Positions 1 to 9,093 of a stretch of DNA of 64,000 bases are shown one piece after another. Both the position numbers and the translations under genes were made by a program. Origin of the DNA: Rhodobacteraceae bacterium HLUCCA12 (GTDB lineage: Bacteria > Pseudomonadota > Alphaproteobacteria > Rhodobacterales > Rhodobacteraceae). The stretch covers positions 1-64,000 of the forward strand of contig LJSV01000001.1 in assembly GCA_001314715.1 (NCBI GenBank), read 5' to 3'. A model generated the notes under the pieces. It did no database searches, was not told the origin of the DNA, and saw nothing but the letters and a program-made list of their open reading frames with translations. Every line of letters starts with the position of its first letter. Within the stretch, counting starts at the first letter, position 1.

Positions 1-204
1 GTCGCGCCCGGGCCAGACCTGCGAGGCATTGTCGACCTGGTCGCCCTGCGCATCGACATAGGCCGCGTCGATCCGGTCGGCATCATCCGTCCCGTGAACG
101 ACACCATCCGGTTCACCGTCAGGATCGCCAGGCCACGTCCCGATATAGGGGGCAGCAAGGTCTTCGAGATTCTCGTTGCGGTTTTCATCGTCGCGATCAG
201 GCAT
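1..204 (-). CDS. N-terminal part of a secreted Hint/repeat-type protein (cut by window edge)
   Basis: The reading frame is open from an ATG at 204-202 to the window edge (68 codons). It is preceded on the minus strand by AGGAG seven bases before the ATG. The start of the protein is very acidic and Asn/Asp/Gly-rich, and contains DGVVHGTDDADRIDAAYVD, a pattern like the G-T-x-x-A/N-D-x-I-D stretch that opens many Rhodobacterales Hint-domain or calcium-binding repeat proteins. No signal peptide is visible; such proteins usually leave by type I secretion with a C-terminal signal, which would lie outside the window. The gene is well supported by its start site and composition. Its function is an inference from this one motif and could equally be another acidic extracellular repeat protein. 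Confidence 0.55.
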   Translation of the reverse strand, partial: MPDRDDENRNENLEDLAAPYIGTWPGDPDGEPDGVVHGTDDADRIDAAYVDAQGDQVDNASQVWPGRD

Positions 205-861
205 TGCAGCTTCTCCTGATGTTCGCCGTGGCGAACGGGTAAAGAACGAACATGGTCGCGCCCCACGGGCGCGCCTTCCGCTTCAAGGTGGCGAAGCGGG
301 CACAAACACGCAGGTTGCTGTCGGAACAGAGCACACGGCGACCACGCCGATTCGGCGCGACCACATCCCCACCCAGGCAGCGATCCTGTGGGGCCACCCC
401 CATGACCCCGGCCCCGTCAGGCCGAGAGCAACTATACGCATTTTTGCAATAAAGGGCAAAAAATCTGCGTCGACACGGTTAAAACACACACAATCTTAGG
501 GAGTTGCGACGCGGCCGGGCGCGCCGACGTGCCGCCGCGCAAGGCCGGATCTGGCGCCAACTGTTGCAGCATCCGGGACAATTCTGCGACCCACGAGGGA
601 GAGGTTCCCGCAAACAGATCCATGAAAGCGGGGGGTATTGCCAATTATGGCAATCCGAGGTGACGGAGGGTCGGTTGTTACTGTTGCCGAGATCGGGTCA
701 ATCAACTTGGATCCATCACGAGGTCTGCGATGGCGGCGAGACACGTGTCGTCGCCGGGCAGGACAGGCAGACTGTTTCGCAAATCAACACGGTCATGGCG
801 AATGCCGGTGTTGCGTTTCCCGTTTGGCAAGGCAGGTGATTCGGCGCAGGTGAGATGCGGA
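205..861. other. 657-base intergenic region without a convincing gene
   Basis: Between the acidic-protein start and tRNA-Leu no frame has a good ribosome site plus plausible protein composition; the short frames here are Arg-rich chance frames. A possible minus-strand -10 (TATAGT, 436-431) lies about 230 bases upstream of the ATG at 204, beside an AT-rich stretch at 436-475. An isolated palindrome, ATTGCCA-ATTA-TGGCAAT, lies at 637-654. The region probably holds the promoter of the leftward gene; the rest is unexplained. Confidence 0.5.
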
Positions 862-947
862 TGGTGCCCGAGGCGAGATTCGAACTCGCACACCCGTTAG
901 GGCGGAGGATTTTGAATCCCCTGCGTCTACCGTTCCGCCACTCGGGC
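862..947 (-). tRNA. tRNA-Leu (anticodon CAA)
   Basis: The minus strand folds as a class II tRNA. The acceptor stem is GCCCGAG/CTCGGGC, the D-arm carries GGTAGAC, and the anticodon stem GGGGA/TCCTC encloses the loop TTCAAAA with anticodon CAA at 914-912. A variable arm (CCGCCCTAACGGGTG region) and a T-arm with GTTCGAATC follow. Discriminator A and an encoded CCA end are present. CAA reads UUG leucine codons. Confidence 0.95.
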
Positions 948-1082
948 ACGGAATTCGGCTTATCGCGCGACCGTCAGGCCGTCAACCGGTGATCGCGGGG
1001 TCGCGGCGCTGGCCCACCGTGCGCCATGCTTGACGGCAGCGCAGGGGTCGGGCAGATGGGGCCGGGCGGATATGGCAGGCGC

Positions 1083-1661
1083 ATGATCAGAACCCTTTAC
1101 GACTGGACCCTTTCGCTGGCCGCCCATCCGCGCGCGCTCTGGGCGCTGGCCTTCGTGGCGTTCATCGAGGCGTCGGTCTTTCCGATCCCGCCGGATGTGC
1201 TGATGGTGGCGATGATCCTGGCCGCGCCGCAGCGGGCCTTCGTGATCGCGGCGGTGGCGACGGCGGCATCGGTTCTGGGCGGGCTGCTGGGCTACGCGAT
1301 CGGGGCTTTCGCATTCGATACGATCGGGCGTCCGGTGCTGGAGGCCCTGGGCAAGGGCGACGCGGTCGCGGCCTTCAACACCCGGTTCAACAGCGCGGGC
1401 TTCTGGTCGGTGCTGGTGGCCGGGGTGACGCCGTTCCCGTTCAAGGTGATCACGATCATGTCGGGCTGGACGGCGATGCCGCTGGGCGTGTTCATCGGCA
1501 CCGCGATCATCGCGCGGGCGCTGCGCTTCTTTTTCGTCGCGGCATTGCTGTGGCGCTTTGGCACACCGATTCGTGACTTCATCGATCGCTGGCTGGGCTT
1601 GTTGTCGATCCTGTTTGTCATAGTGCTGTTTCTGGGCTTCTACTCCGTGAGGTATCTGTGA
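1083..1661 (+). CDS. YqaA/VTT-domain inner-membrane protein
   Basis: A 192-residue protein with about five hydrophobic segments (residues ~15-45, 50-75, 115-135, 140-160, 172-190). The family signature is visible: FIEASVFPIPPDVLMV near the N terminus, G-G-L-L-G-Y-x-I-G in the second segment, and GVTPFPFKVITIMSG in the middle. These define the YqaA branch of the DedA/VTT superfamily, thought to act in lipid scrambling or membrane homeostasis. A longer frame begins at 1026, but the ATG at 1083 (MIRTLYDW) matches the usual family start. The stop overlaps the GTG start of dsbB in a GTGA junction, so the two are probably co-transcribed and translationally coupled. Confidence 0.85.
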   Translation: MIRTLYDWTLSLAAHPRALWALAFVAFIEASVFPIPPDVLMVAMILAAPQRAFVIAAVATAASVLGGLLGYAIGAFAFDTIGRPVLEALGKGDAVAAFNTRFNSAGFWSVLVAGVTPFPFKVITIMSGWTAMPLGVFIGTAIIARALRFFFVAALLWRFGTPIRDFIDRWLGLLSILFVIVLFLGFYSVRYL

Positions 1662-2119
1662 GACCGATCTATTGGGCCTATCTGGCGGCAGCGGGTTCGG
1701 CGGGGCTGCTGCTGGGGGCGCTGTTCTTTCAGTATGTTCTGGGCATGGCTCCGTGCCAGTTGTGCATCTGGCAACGCTGGCCGCATCTGGCGGCGGCCGG
1801 GGCGGGGGCGTTGTTGTGGCTGATCCCGACCCCCGCGCTGGTGCTGCTGGGGGCGCTGGCGGCCGCGACCTCGGGCGGGATCGGCCTCTATCACGCGGGT
1901 GTCGAACAGGGCTGGTTCGAAGGGCCGAGCGCCTGTTCGGGCGGAGCCGGGATCATGGATCAGAGCGTCGATGATCTGTTGAACTTCGAGCAGGCCGCGC
2001 CGGTCGTGCGCTGTGACGAAATCCCGTGGGAATTTCTGGGCGTGTCGATGGCGGGCTGGAACGCGGTGCTGTCGCTGGGTCTGGCTGCGGTCTGGCTTCT
2101 GGCGCTGCGCCGGCGCTGA
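1658..2119 (+). CDS. dsbB: disulfide bond formation protein B
   Basis: DsbB reoxidises periplasmic DsbA and passes electrons to quinone in the inner membrane. The 153-residue protein has four hydrophobic helices. The first redox pair is Cys33-Cys36 (PCQLC, followed by I-W-Q-R-W-P); the second is Cys93 and Cys119 in the second periplasmic loop (SACSGG and VVRCDE). Length and cysteine spacing are normal for the family. Translation begins at a GTG overlapping the stop of the VTT-domain gene. The stop lies five bases from the convergent exoD gene, with no room for an independent terminator. Confidence 0.93.
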   Translation: MRPIYWAYLAAAGSAGLLLGALFFQYVLGMAPCQLCIWQRWPHLAAAGAGALLWLIPTPALVLLGALAAATSGGIGLYHAGVEQGWFEGPSACSGGAGIMDQSVDDLLNFEQAAPVVRCDEIPWEFLGVSMAGWNAVLSLGLAAVWLLALRRR

Positions 2120-2124
2120 GGCGA

Positions 2125-2781
2125 TCAGGACAGCGTTGTCCAGACCAGCGTGGGCAGGGCAAGGCCGACCGCGATGCCCGCCGCAAGCAGAAGGCCGTCG
2201 CGCATCAGCATGCCGGCGGCCAGGAACGCGATGGCCAGACCGGCCAGTGACCCGCTCATCGGCACGAATTCGAACACCGGCATGCAAAGCGCGATCGCCA
2301 GGATCAATGCGATCGGAAACGCCGCCAGCGGGCCGTCCACCAGAAGCAGCAGGCGCGGGCGAAACCACCGCTCGACCCGCGCCGCGGGCCCGGCCATGAA
2401 TGCGACCACCGATTGCAGCCCGCTGGCCGACACCCGGCGCTGACCCAGCCAGCGCGGCAGCCAGAGCGCGCGGCGCCGCAGCAGGTGCTGTATCACCACC
2501 AGGATGATGACGAGGCCCATCATGGTCGTCAGGCCCGGTACCGCGCTGAGGGGTGATACCAGGATCAGCGACGGCAGCAGGAGCAGCGTTGCGAACGAAT
2601 GGCCGCCGAGGCGGTCCAGCAGGATCGAGACCGGCACGCCGTCGTTATCGGGCCAGTCCGCGGCCAGACGTGCCATCCGGGCGATGATCTCGCTCAGGTT
2701 GCGGGGCGCGCGATCGTCGCGATCGGGGGGCGCCGCCGACACGGCGACACGGTGTGGTGGCGTCGGGCGGCGCTTGGCCAT
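2125..2781 (-). CDS. exoD: ExoD-family exopolysaccharide synthesis protein
   Basis: A 218-residue membrane protein of the ExoD family, first linked to exopolysaccharide production and alkali tolerance in Sinorhizobium. After a soluble N-terminal part (residues 1-50) comes the signature I-L-L-D-R-L-G-G-H-S-F-A, then about five hydrophobic helices including LLLPSLILVSPLSAVPG and MPVFEFVPMSG, both typical. The biochemical role of the family is not firmly established. It stands alone on the minus strand, convergent with dsbB; aspS lies upstream across about 120 bases. Family assignment is confident; a link to the polysaccharide transferase 3.5 kb away is only suggestive. Confidence 0.88.
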   Translation of the reverse strand: MAKRRPTPPHRVAVSAAPPDRDDRAPRNLSEIIARMARLAADWPDNDGVPVSILLDRLGGHSFATLLLLPSLILVSPLSAVPGLTTMMGLVIILVVIQHLLRRRALWLPRWLGQRRVSASGLQSVVAFMAGPAARVERWFRPRLLLLVDGPLAAFPIALILAIALCMPVFEFVPMSGSLAGLAIAFLAAGMLMRDGLLLAAGIAVGLALPTLVWTTLS

Positions 2782-2899
2782 GTAAGATCCTGCGATATGA
2801 TACTCGCAAGAGATGCAATTTCGGCGCGCGAATTCAAGTCACGGTGGCGCGAGTGCCGCTGTTATCCGCCGATCCCCGGCCGGTGATCGGCGCGGTTCT

Positions 2900-4675
2900 T
2901 CAGCTTTCGGGCGGCAGGACGCGCAGGCGCAATTCGCGCAATTGTTCGTTCGAGGGCTCGGACGGGGCATCCATCATCAGGTCTTCGGCGCGCTGGTTCA
3001 TGGGGAACATGATGACCTGGCGGATATTCGCCTCATCGGCCAGCAGCATCACGATCCGGTCGATCCCCGCGGCACAGCCCCCGTGGGGCGGCGCGCCATA
3101 GCGGAACGCCTTGACCATGCCGCCAAAGCGCTTTTCGACCTCGCTGGCCGGATAGCCTGCCAGTTCGAACGCCTTGAACATGATTTCCGGCTTGTGGTTG
3201 CGGATCGCGCCCGAGACCAGTTCATAGCCATTGCAGGCCAGGTCATACTGGTAGCCCAGCACCTTGAGCGGATCGCCCGCAAGCGCTTCCAACCCGCCTT
3301 GGGGCATGGAAAACGGGTTGTGCGAGAAGTCGATCTTCCCCTCGTCATCCTTTTCATACATCGGGAAATCGACGATCCAGGCAAAGCGGAAGCTGTCGGT
3401 TTCCGAAAGGCCCAGTTCGCGCCCGATCTCGACGCGCGCCTTGGCGGCGACGGGTTCGAAGCTTTCGGGCTTTCCGCCCAGAAAGAACGCCGCATCGCCC
3501 GCGCCAAGGCCGAGTTGCTGACGGATCGCCTCGGTCCGTTCGGGGCCGATGTTCTTGGCGATGGGGCCTGCGCCGACCGTTTCGCCGCCTTCGTCGCGCC
3601 ACATGATATAGCCCATTCCCGGCAGCCCCTCACGCTGGGCAAAGGCGTTCATGCGGTCGCAAAAGGCCCGGCTGCCGCCTGTTGGCGCGGGGATCGCGCG
3701 GATCTCGGTGCCTGCGTTCTCCAGAAGCTTGGCAAAGATGCCGAAGCCGGAGCCGCGGAAATGCTCGGATACCACCTGCATCTCGATCGGGCAGCGCAGG
3801 TCGGGCTTGTCGGTGCCGTATTTCAGCATTGCCTCGGCAAAGGGAATACGCGGCCAGTCGGTATCGACGCGCTTGCCGTCGGCGAATTCCTCGAACAGGG
3901 CCTGGATCACCGGCTGGATCGCGGCAAAGACATCTTCCTGTTCGACAAAGCTCATTTCCATGTCGAGCTGGTAGAAATCGGTGGGTGAGCGGTCGGCGCG
4001 GGGGTCTTCGTCGCGGAAACAGGGCGCGATCTGGAAATACTTGTCGAACCCGGCCACCATGATCATCTGCTTGAACTGCTGCGGCGCTTGCGGCAGGGCA
4101 TAGAACTTGCCCGGATGCAGGCGCGACGGCACCAGAAAGTCGCGCGCGCCCTCGGGGCTGCTGGCCGTGATGATCGGCGTCTGGAATTCGGTAAAGCCCG
4201 CGTCCCACATCCGGTTGCGGATCGAGCGCACGACATTCGAACGCAGCATCATGTTGGCATGCAACGTCTCGCGCCGCAGGTCGAGAAAGCGATAGGTCAG
4301 GCGCGTTTCCTCGGGGTAATCGGGCTCGCCAAAGACCGGCAGCGGCAGTTCCTCGGCCCGGCCCAGGATGCGCAGCTCACGCACATAGACCTCGATCTCG
4401 CCGGTCGGGATCCTGGGGTTGATCAGGTCGGCATCGCGCGCCTTGACCACACCGTCGATGGAAATCACCCATTCGGCGCGCACCCGTTCGAGTTCGGCAA
4501 AGGCCGGGCTGTCGCTGTCGGCCAGAACCTGCGTGATACCGTAATGGTCGCGCAGGTCGATGAACAGCACGCCGCCATGGTCGCGCACGCGGTGCACCCA
4601 GCCGGCCAGGCGGACATCCTGCCCGACATGCGCGATGTTGAGGTCGGCGCAGGTTTGGCTGCGGTAGGCGTGCAT
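2900..4675 (-). CDS. aspS: aspartate-tRNA ligase
   Basis: Class II synthetase charging tRNA-Asp. The 591-residue length is normal for the bacterial type. In order: an OB-fold anticodon-binding domain ([19 protein letters not shown]), catalytic motif 2 ([19 protein letters not shown]), the bacterial GAD insertion, and motif 3 ([16 protein letters not shown]) near the C terminus. Two adjacent ATGs occur at 4678 and 4675; the second gives MHAYRSQTC, the usual family start, six bases after GGAG. Many alphaproteobacteria lack AsnRS and use a non-discriminating AspRS whose Asp-tRNA-Asn is amidated by GatCAB; gatB is in this window, so that is possible here, but specificity was not determined. Confidence 0.97.
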   Translation of the reverse strand: MHAYRSQTCADLNIAHVGQDVRLAGWVHRVRDHGGVLFIDLRDHYGITQVLADSDSPAFAELERVRAEWVISIDGVVKARDADLINPRIPTGEIEVYVRELRILGRAEELPLPVFGEPDYPEETRLTYRFLDLRRETLHANMMLRSNVVRSIRNRMWDAGFTEFQTPIITASSPEGARDFLVPSRLHPGKFYALPQAPQQFKQMIMVAGFDKYFQIAPCFRDEDPRADRSPTDFYQLDMEMSFVEQEDVFAAIQPVIQALFEEFADGKRVDTDWPRIPFAEAMLKYGTDKPDLRCPIEMQVVSEHFRGSGFGIFAKLLENAGTEIRAIPAPTGGSRAFCDRMNAFAQREGLPGMGYIMWRDEGGETVGAGPIAKNIGPERTEAIRQQLGLGAGDAAFFLGGKPESFEPVAAKARVEIGRELGLSETDSFRFAWIVDFPMYEKDDEGKIDFSHNPFSMPQGGLEALAGDPLKVLGYQYDLACNGYELVSGAIRNHKPEIMFKAFELAGYPASEVEKRFGGMVKAFRYGAPPHGGCAAGIDRIVMLLADEANIRQVIMFPMNQRAEDLMMDAPSEPSNEQLRELRLRVLPPES

Positions 4676-4796
4676 CATGGGCTCCGTTCGCTGGGATTGC
4701 GTCTTGGCGGCGATACACCTTGTGTGGGCGCCGAAGTCAAGCCCGGCGCAAATTGCCGGTGCCGCGCTGCGTCGCATTGTCGGCCGGGATCGTCGA

Positions 4797-5657
4797 TCAG
4801 GCGCTGGGTTCGGGGTCGTGTTCAGGGCGCGCGGCACCGAAAAAGACGCCGTCGCGCAAGATCGCCTCGATGATGGCGCGCTTCACGATCGTCGCGCCCT
4901 GCGCATAGGCATAGGTCAGCGCCAGATCGCACAACTGATTGACCAGTCGCGGCGTCCCGCCGGTGGCATTGTGGATCAGCTCGGCCGCCTGCTTGCTGAA
5001 GATGCCGGGGCTGCCACCCGCCGCGCGCAACCGCGCCGCGATATAGCCCGCGACCCCCTCGGCGCCCAAACGGGGAATGTGGTAACTGGCCGCGATCCGC
5101 TGCGCGAACTGCACCAGATCGGGGCGGCGCACGACATCGCGCAATTCGGGCTGGCCGACCAGCAGCAGTTGCAAGACCTCGTCCTTGCCGGCGTTGATGT
5201 TGGTCAGCATGCGCAGATCCTCCAGCGCCTCGCGCGTCAGGTTCTGCGCCTCGTCGATGATCAGCAGGACGCTGCGGTTGCGCCGATGTTCCTGCAACAG
5301 GAAATCCTGCACCAGGGCGAAATGTTCGGTGCTGTCGTCGGGTTGCGTGGTCTTCAGCCCCAGCGCGGCGCACACCCGGCGCAGGATGTCATTGACGCCC
5401 GGTCGCGGGTTCGAGATCAGCCCGATGGTGACATCCTCGTCCAGCGAGTCGATGAAGTAATGCATCAGGGTCGTCTTGCCCGCGCCGATCTCGCCGGTCA
5501 GCAGCGTGATCGGGGCGCGGGTGGACAGGCCGTATTCCAGCATCGCCAGCGCCCCGCGATGTTCGGGCGACCAGAACAGGAATTCGGGGTCCGGCGTCAA
5601 TGAAAACGGCCGTTCCCTGAGCCCGAAGTGATCCAGATAATAGCTAAGCGCCTGCAT
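4797..5657 (-). CDS. ExeA/GspA-like AAA ATPase
   Basis: A 286-residue soluble ATPase with the N-terminal signature of the ExeA family ([19 protein letters not shown]), Walker [10 protein letters not shown] (residues ~56-64), Walker [11 protein letters not shown] (~133-142) and the arginine-rich sensor region of AAA_22 ATPases. ExeA-type proteins help build type II secretion pores, but similar stand-alone ATPases accompany exopolysaccharide export genes. No secretin or Gsp gene is nearby, and a polysaccharide sugar transferase is transcribed divergently 479 bases away. A role in capsule or exopolysaccharide production is therefore more likely here than secretion. The peptidoglycan-binding domain of full-length ExeA is absent. 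Confidence 0.8.
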   Translation of the reverse strand: MQALSYYLDHFGLRERPFSLTPDPEFLFWSPEHRGALAMLEYGLSTRAPITLLTGEIGAGKTTLMHYFIDSLDEDVTIGLISNPRPGVNDILRRVCAALGLKTTQPDDSTEHFALVQDFLLQEHRRNRSVLLIIDEAQNLTREALEDLRMLTNINAGKDEVLQLLLVGQPELRDVVRRPDLVQFAQRIAASYHIPRLGAEGVAGYIAARLRAAGGSPGIFSKQAAELIHNATGGTPRLVNQLCDLALTYAYAQGATIVKRAIIEAILRDGVFFGAARPEHDPEPSA

Positions 5658-6136
5658 CGATGCCCGTTCCAGCGGTGCCCGCCCTTCGCGGAACCATGCC
5701 AGCCCTATAGTTCAACTTTGACGACAATACCAAAATCTCGCGGCGGTTTCGGGGCACCGCGAAACACTCGCACCCCCTGGCGCGGGCGAATCATCTGTCG
5801 CAGGCGTGCCGCCTTGCCCGTCCGTTGCCATCTTTTCGCCGGATTCGCGCAGCGGACCCACGCGGCCTGTCGTCACGGCGTGCCCGCCTGGTGTTCCGCA
5901 AACCGCACGAATGGGGCTTTAGACGCCAAATTGATCGCCAAATGGACACGATAGTTCCAGATCGTGAAATATACGCCTGTATGGAAACAGTCTTTTTCCA
6001 ATAACTGTGGCGCAAATGGGGCGTAGTGTGTCTATATTCGGCCGGAAATGTGTTGAAAGAGTGTCGTGTTCGGGCGTGCCTCCTGGCGGTTCCAGAGATC
6101 GCAGATTGGCGCTCGGCCCGGTATTTAGGTGATGCC
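5658..6136. other. 479-base divergent regulatory region (ATPase / sugar transferase)
   Basis: This gap between divergent genes contains no convincing coding frame. From about 5920 to 6060 it is clearly more AT-rich than its surroundings. It holds a direct repeat GCCAAAT (5925-5945 region), the inverted repeat CACGAT-N8-ATCGTG (5947-5966) and TGGAAA-N7-TTTCCA (5982-6000). A -10-like TATATT sits at 6033-6038, about 100 bases before the transferase start, without a good -35. The layout suggests a regulated promoter for the polysaccharide gene; the regulator is unknown. Confidence 0.5.
5947..6000. promoter_or_regulatory. inverted repeats upstream of polysaccharide sugar transferase
   Basis: Two inverted repeats lie in the AT-rich part of the divergent gap: CACGAT/ATCGTG with an 8-base spacer (5947-5952 and 5961-5966) and TGGAAA/TTTCCA with a 7-base spacer (5982-5987 and 5995-6000). 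The first has the size of a dimeric repressor site; the second could also be an RNA hairpin. No matching regulator is recognised in the window. Confidence 0.35.
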
Positions 6137-6934
6137 ATGTCTTTGCAGGGCCACGCGATCGCCGGGTTCCCGGCTCATCTGATGCTGCGTGATCCGATCT
6201 TGTGCGGCGAGCAGGTCTTTCCGTCCGGGATCGACGGGTCTGCGCTGCGTCTGCCTGTCCCTCCGGCGCCACCGTTTGTCGCGCCGGGGACCCGTCCGCC
6301 CGATCCCATCGGGACTGCGGCCACCGGCTTTTACCCCCGCCATGCCAAGCGCGCGATCGATGTGGTGTTGACGCTGATCCTGATCGTGCTCAGCGCCCCG
6401 GTCTTTGTCGTGCTGGCGCTGGCGCTCTGGCTGGAAAGCGGCAATCCCTTCTACAGCCAGCCCCGGCTGGGCCGGAACGGGCGGATCTTTCGCATGTTCA
6501 AGCTGCGCACGATGGTGCGCGGCGCCGATCGGATGCTGGCCGCCTGCCTTGAGGCCGACCCCGCCCTGAGGGCCGAATGGGACCAGAACCAGAAGCTGAA
6601 GAAAGATCCGCGCGTCACCCCGTTCGGGCGGTTGGTGCGCAAGACCTCGATGGATGAATTGCCACAACTTTTCAATGTATTGCGCGGCGACATGAGCCTG
6701 ATCGGGCCGCGGCCGATGCTGGCCGACCAGTTGCCGCTCTATCGCCATCCCGAGGCGTATCTGTCGTTGCGGCCCGGCCTGTCGGGACTGTGGCAGGTCT
6801 GCGCCCGCAACGATCAGGATTTCGACACCCGCGCGCGGCTTGACCGGTGCTATTTCGAGCAGGTGTCGCTGTGGCTGGATCTGCGCCTGTTCCTGGCCAG
6901 CTTTCGCGCGATCTGGCGCGCGACCGGGTTCTGA
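6137..6934 (+). CDS. polyprenyl-phosphate sugar-1-phosphate transferase (exopolysaccharide initiation)
   Basis: The bacterial sugar transferase family (WcaJ/ExoY/PssA type) moves a sugar-1-phosphate onto undecaprenyl phosphate, the first step in building an exopolysaccharide repeat unit. The 265-residue protein has one hydrophobic hairpin (AIDVVLTLILIVLSAPVFVV) followed by the catalytic domain: YSQPRLGRNGRIFRMFKLRT, DPRVTPFGRLVRKTSMDELP, LFNVLRGDMSLIGPRP and the end motif LRPGLSGLWQVCARND. It belongs to the short, single-membrane-anchor ExoY-like class, not the five-helix WcaJ class. The ATG at 6137 follows AGGTGA with good spacing; an earlier in-frame ATG (6026) lacks a ribosome site. Sugar specificity is not readable. 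Confidence 0.9.
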   Translation: MSLQGHAIAGFPAHLMLRDPILCGEQVFPSGIDGSALRLPVPPAPPFVAPGTRPPDPIGTAATGFYPRHAKRAIDVVLTLILIVLSAPVFVVLALALWLESGNPFYSQPRLGRNGRIFRMFKLRTMVRGADRMLAACLEADPALRAEWDQNQKLKKDPRVTPFGRLVRKTSMDELPQLFNVLRGDMSLIGPRPMLADQLPLYRHPEAYLSLRPGLSGLWQVCARNDQDFDTRARLDRCYFEQVSLWLDLRLFLASFRAIWRATGF

Positions 6935-6946
6935 GGCGCGCGCCGT

Positions 6947-7630
6947 TCAATCTTCCGCGATCAGGCCGTCACGCAGGTGCAGGACGCGGTCCATGCGGTC
7001 GGCCAGGGCCAGGTTGTGCGTGGCGATCAGCGCGCTGAGTCCGGTGCCGCGCACCAGATCCATCAGCACACCGAAAACCTGATCCGATGTCGCCGGGTCC
7101 AGGTTGCCGGTGGGTTCGTCGGCCAGCAAAAGGCGCGGGGCATTCGCCATCGCCCGGCAAAAGGCCACGCGCTGCTGTTCGCCGCCCGACAATTGCGCCG
7201 GGCGGTGGTGGGCACGCTCGCGCAGCCCCACCTGATCCAGCAGGGCGCGCGCGCGCGCGTCGGCATCGGCGCGCGTGGCGGCATTCGCCAGTTGCGGCAG
7301 GACCACGTTTTCCAGTGCGGTGAATTCGGGCAGAAGATGGTGGAACTGGTAGATGAACCCCACTTGCGCGCGCCGCGCGGCGGTGCGGGCGCGGTCACCC
7401 AGGCGCGTCATGTCCTGCCCGCCGATCAGGACGCGGCCCCTGTCGGCGGTGTCCAGCAGCCCCGCGATATGCAGCAGCGTCGATTTGCCGGCGCCCGAGG
7501 GGGCGACCAGCGCCGCCACCTCGCCGCGGTGCAAGGTCAGATCGGCCCCGGCCAGCACCCGCACCGGCGCGGCAATGTTGGATGCATAGGTCTTGGCAAT
7601 GGCGTCAAGTTGCAGAACCGGCTCACTCAT
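6947..7630 (-). CDS. lolD: lipoprotein-releasing ABC transporter ATPase LolD
   Basis: ATPase of the Lol system, which extracts outer-membrane lipoproteins from the inner membrane. The 227-residue protein has Walker A APSGAGKST (residues 43-51), a Q-loop in IYQFHHLLPEFTALENV, the signature LSGGEQQRVA and Walker B LLLADEPTGNLD. The FHHLLPEF segment and the MacB-like ending THNLALADRMDRVLHLRDG are typical of LolD. The start overlaps the 3' end of the permease gene by eight bases, so both are one transcription unit and probably coupled. It ends 12 bases from the convergent sugar transferase gene. Confidence 0.95.
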   Translation of the reverse strand: MSEPVLQLDAIAKTYASNIAAPVRVLAGADLTLHRGEVAALVAPSGAGKSTLLHIAGLLDTADRGRVLIGGQDMTRLGDRARTAARRAQVGFIYQFHHLLPEFTALENVVLPQLANAATRADADARARALLDQVGLRERAHHRPAQLSGGEQQRVAFCRAMANAPRLLLADEPTGNLDPATSDQVFGVLMDLVRGTGLSALIATHNLALADRMDRVLHLRDGLIAED

Positions 7631-8909
7631 AGCGCAGCGCCTCCACCGGGTTCATGCGGGCCGCGCGTCGCGCCGGAAACAGCGTGACGCCGAACGAAAG
7701 CCCCAGCGACAGGGCCACGGCCTTGGCCACGTCTTCGAGCCGCAATTGCGCGGGCAGGGCATAGATGCCGCGAATCGACGGATCCCAGACCCCGCCGCCG
7801 GCGACATAGTTCACCGCCGCGAAGATCGGGTCGATATAGATGGCGAACAGGCAGCCCAGAGCCACGCCCAGCGCCGTGCCCAGAACGCCCACCGATGCCC
7901 CGCAGATAAAGAAGATGCGCATCACCGAGCCCTCGCTCAGGCCCATGGTGCGCAGGATGCCGATGTCGCGCCCCTTGTTCTTGACCAGCATGATCAGCCC
8001 CGAGATGATGTTCATTGCCGCGATCAGCACAAGGATCGACAGGATCACGAACATCACGTTGTCCTCGATATCGAGGGCGCGCAGGAACGAGCCGGCGCTG
8101 TCGCGCCAGGTCCAGAGGATTGCGCGCTCGCCACCGGCGTCCAGCAGGGGCAGGGCCAGCTCGTCCACGCGTTCGGGGTCCGCGACCATCACCTCCAGCT
8201 CGTCGGCGACGCCATCGCGGTTGAAAAAGCGCTGCGCCTCGGCGAAGGGCAGGTAGGCGCGCGTGCGGTCGATGTCATAGCGCCCGGCGGTAAAGATATA
8301 GACCACGTCATAGGCATTGATCCGAGGGCTGGTGCCAAAGGCGGTTTGCGCGCCTTCGGGGGCGATCAGGCGGATGCGGTCGCCCACGGTGACATTCAAT
8401 TCGCGCGCCACGCCCGAGCCGATGGCGATGCCGTCCTCGAACCGGTCGATATCGCCGCGATGCGCCTCGGGGTTGGCGATGCGCGGGATCGTGCGCAGGT
8501 TCTCGTCCGAGATGCCGAACACCTCGACCCCGGCCGAACGCCCGTCGCGGCTGGCCATGACCTGCGCCTTGATCAGCGGCGCGACACGGGTAACGCCCGG
8601 CACCTCGGCCACGCGCGCGGCCATCGCGTCGTAGTCCTCGATGACGCGCGTCAGCTGCCCGCCGCCGGATTCGACCGCCGAGTTGTAGATCGTGACATGC
8701 GCGTTCGCGCCCAGGATCGTATCGACGAACTCGGCCCGGAAACCGGATCGCACGGCCAGGGTCGCGATCAGCGCGAACACGGCCAGCATGATCCCGATCA
8801 GGCTGATCCAGGTCATCACGCTGACGCCGCCCTCGGCGCGGCGCGCGCGCAGATAGCGCCAGGCGATCATCCATTCGAAAGCGGCGAAGGGCGGGGTGCG
8901 GCCGGTCAT
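7623..8909 (-). CDS. lipoprotein-releasing ABC transporter permease (LolC/LolE type)
   Basis: Inner-membrane permease partner of LolD, 428 residues. Order: one N-terminal helix (WISLIGIMLAVFALIATLAV), a periplasmic MacB-type domain (~60-270), and three C-terminal helices (VMFVILSILVLIAAMNIISG, the segment around FICGASVGVLGTALGVALGC, and VAKAVALSLGLSFGVTLFPA) ending with RRAARMNPVEALRYE. Only one permease gene is present. Alphaproteobacteria commonly use a single hybrid permease (LolF-like) as a homodimer instead of LolC plus LolE, which fits. The ATG at 8909 has GGAG seven bases upstream and gives MTGRTPPFAAFEWMIAWRYL, a usual family start. Confidence 0.92.
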   Translation of the reverse strand: MTGRTPPFAAFEWMIAWRYLRARRAEGGVSVMTWISLIGIMLAVFALIATLAVRSGFRAEFVDTILGANAHVTIYNSAVESGGGQLTRVIEDYDAMAARVAEVPGVTRVAPLIKAQVMASRDGRSAGVEVFGISDENLRTIPRIANPEAHRGDIDRFEDGIAIGSGVARELNVTVGDRIRLIAPEGAQTAFGTSPRINAYDVVYIFTAGRYDIDRTRAYLPFAEAQRFFNRDGVADELEVMVADPERVDELALPLLDAGGERAILWTWRDSAGSFLRALDIEDNVMFVILSILVLIAAMNIISGLIMLVKNKGRDIGILRTMGLSEGSVMRIFFICGASVGVLGTALGVALGCLFAIYIDPIFAAVNYVAGGGVWDPSIRGIYALPAQLRLEDVAKAVALSLGLSFGVTLFPARRAARMNPVEALRYE

Positions 8910-9031
8910 GGGGCTCCAGTCAAGATCGTGGCGGGCGCACCCTCGGCGCAATCCGCATGGCGGTCAAGGGGCAAGCGCGCCCATGCCTGATCCGGCGCGA
9001 CGGGACCGGTGCGCCTGTCCTGCCGATCGTG

Positions 9032-9063
9032 CCGATGCCCGCGGCAACGGGGGCGGGCATCGG
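9032..9063 (-). terminator. possible terminator hairpin downstream of bioY
   Basis: A perfect 11-base-pair inverted repeat CCGATGCCCGC / GCGGGCATCGG (9032-9042 and 9053-9063) lies about 30 bases beyond the bioY stop. There is no T tract after the stem on the minus strand, so it may pause polymerase or stabilise the mRNA end. Confidence 0.45.
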
Positions 9064-9093
9064 GGTCATCCCGGTGTCGGGACTGGCGCGGGA

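Noticed and set aside
504-853. Two short plus-strand frames in the gap before tRNA-Leu
   Set aside because: Arg-rich composition, no ribosome site and no family pattern; treated as chance frames.
2813-3988. 391-codon plus-strand frame opposite aspS
   Set aside because: Antisense to aspS, with low-complexity composition mirrored from the synthetase codons and no ribosome site. The same reasoning removes large antisense frames opposite lolC (7593-8990), hisD and the DUF2948 gene (44731-46233), lon (41001-43331), fabF (21552-22970) and the carboxylase alpha subunit (62414-63994).
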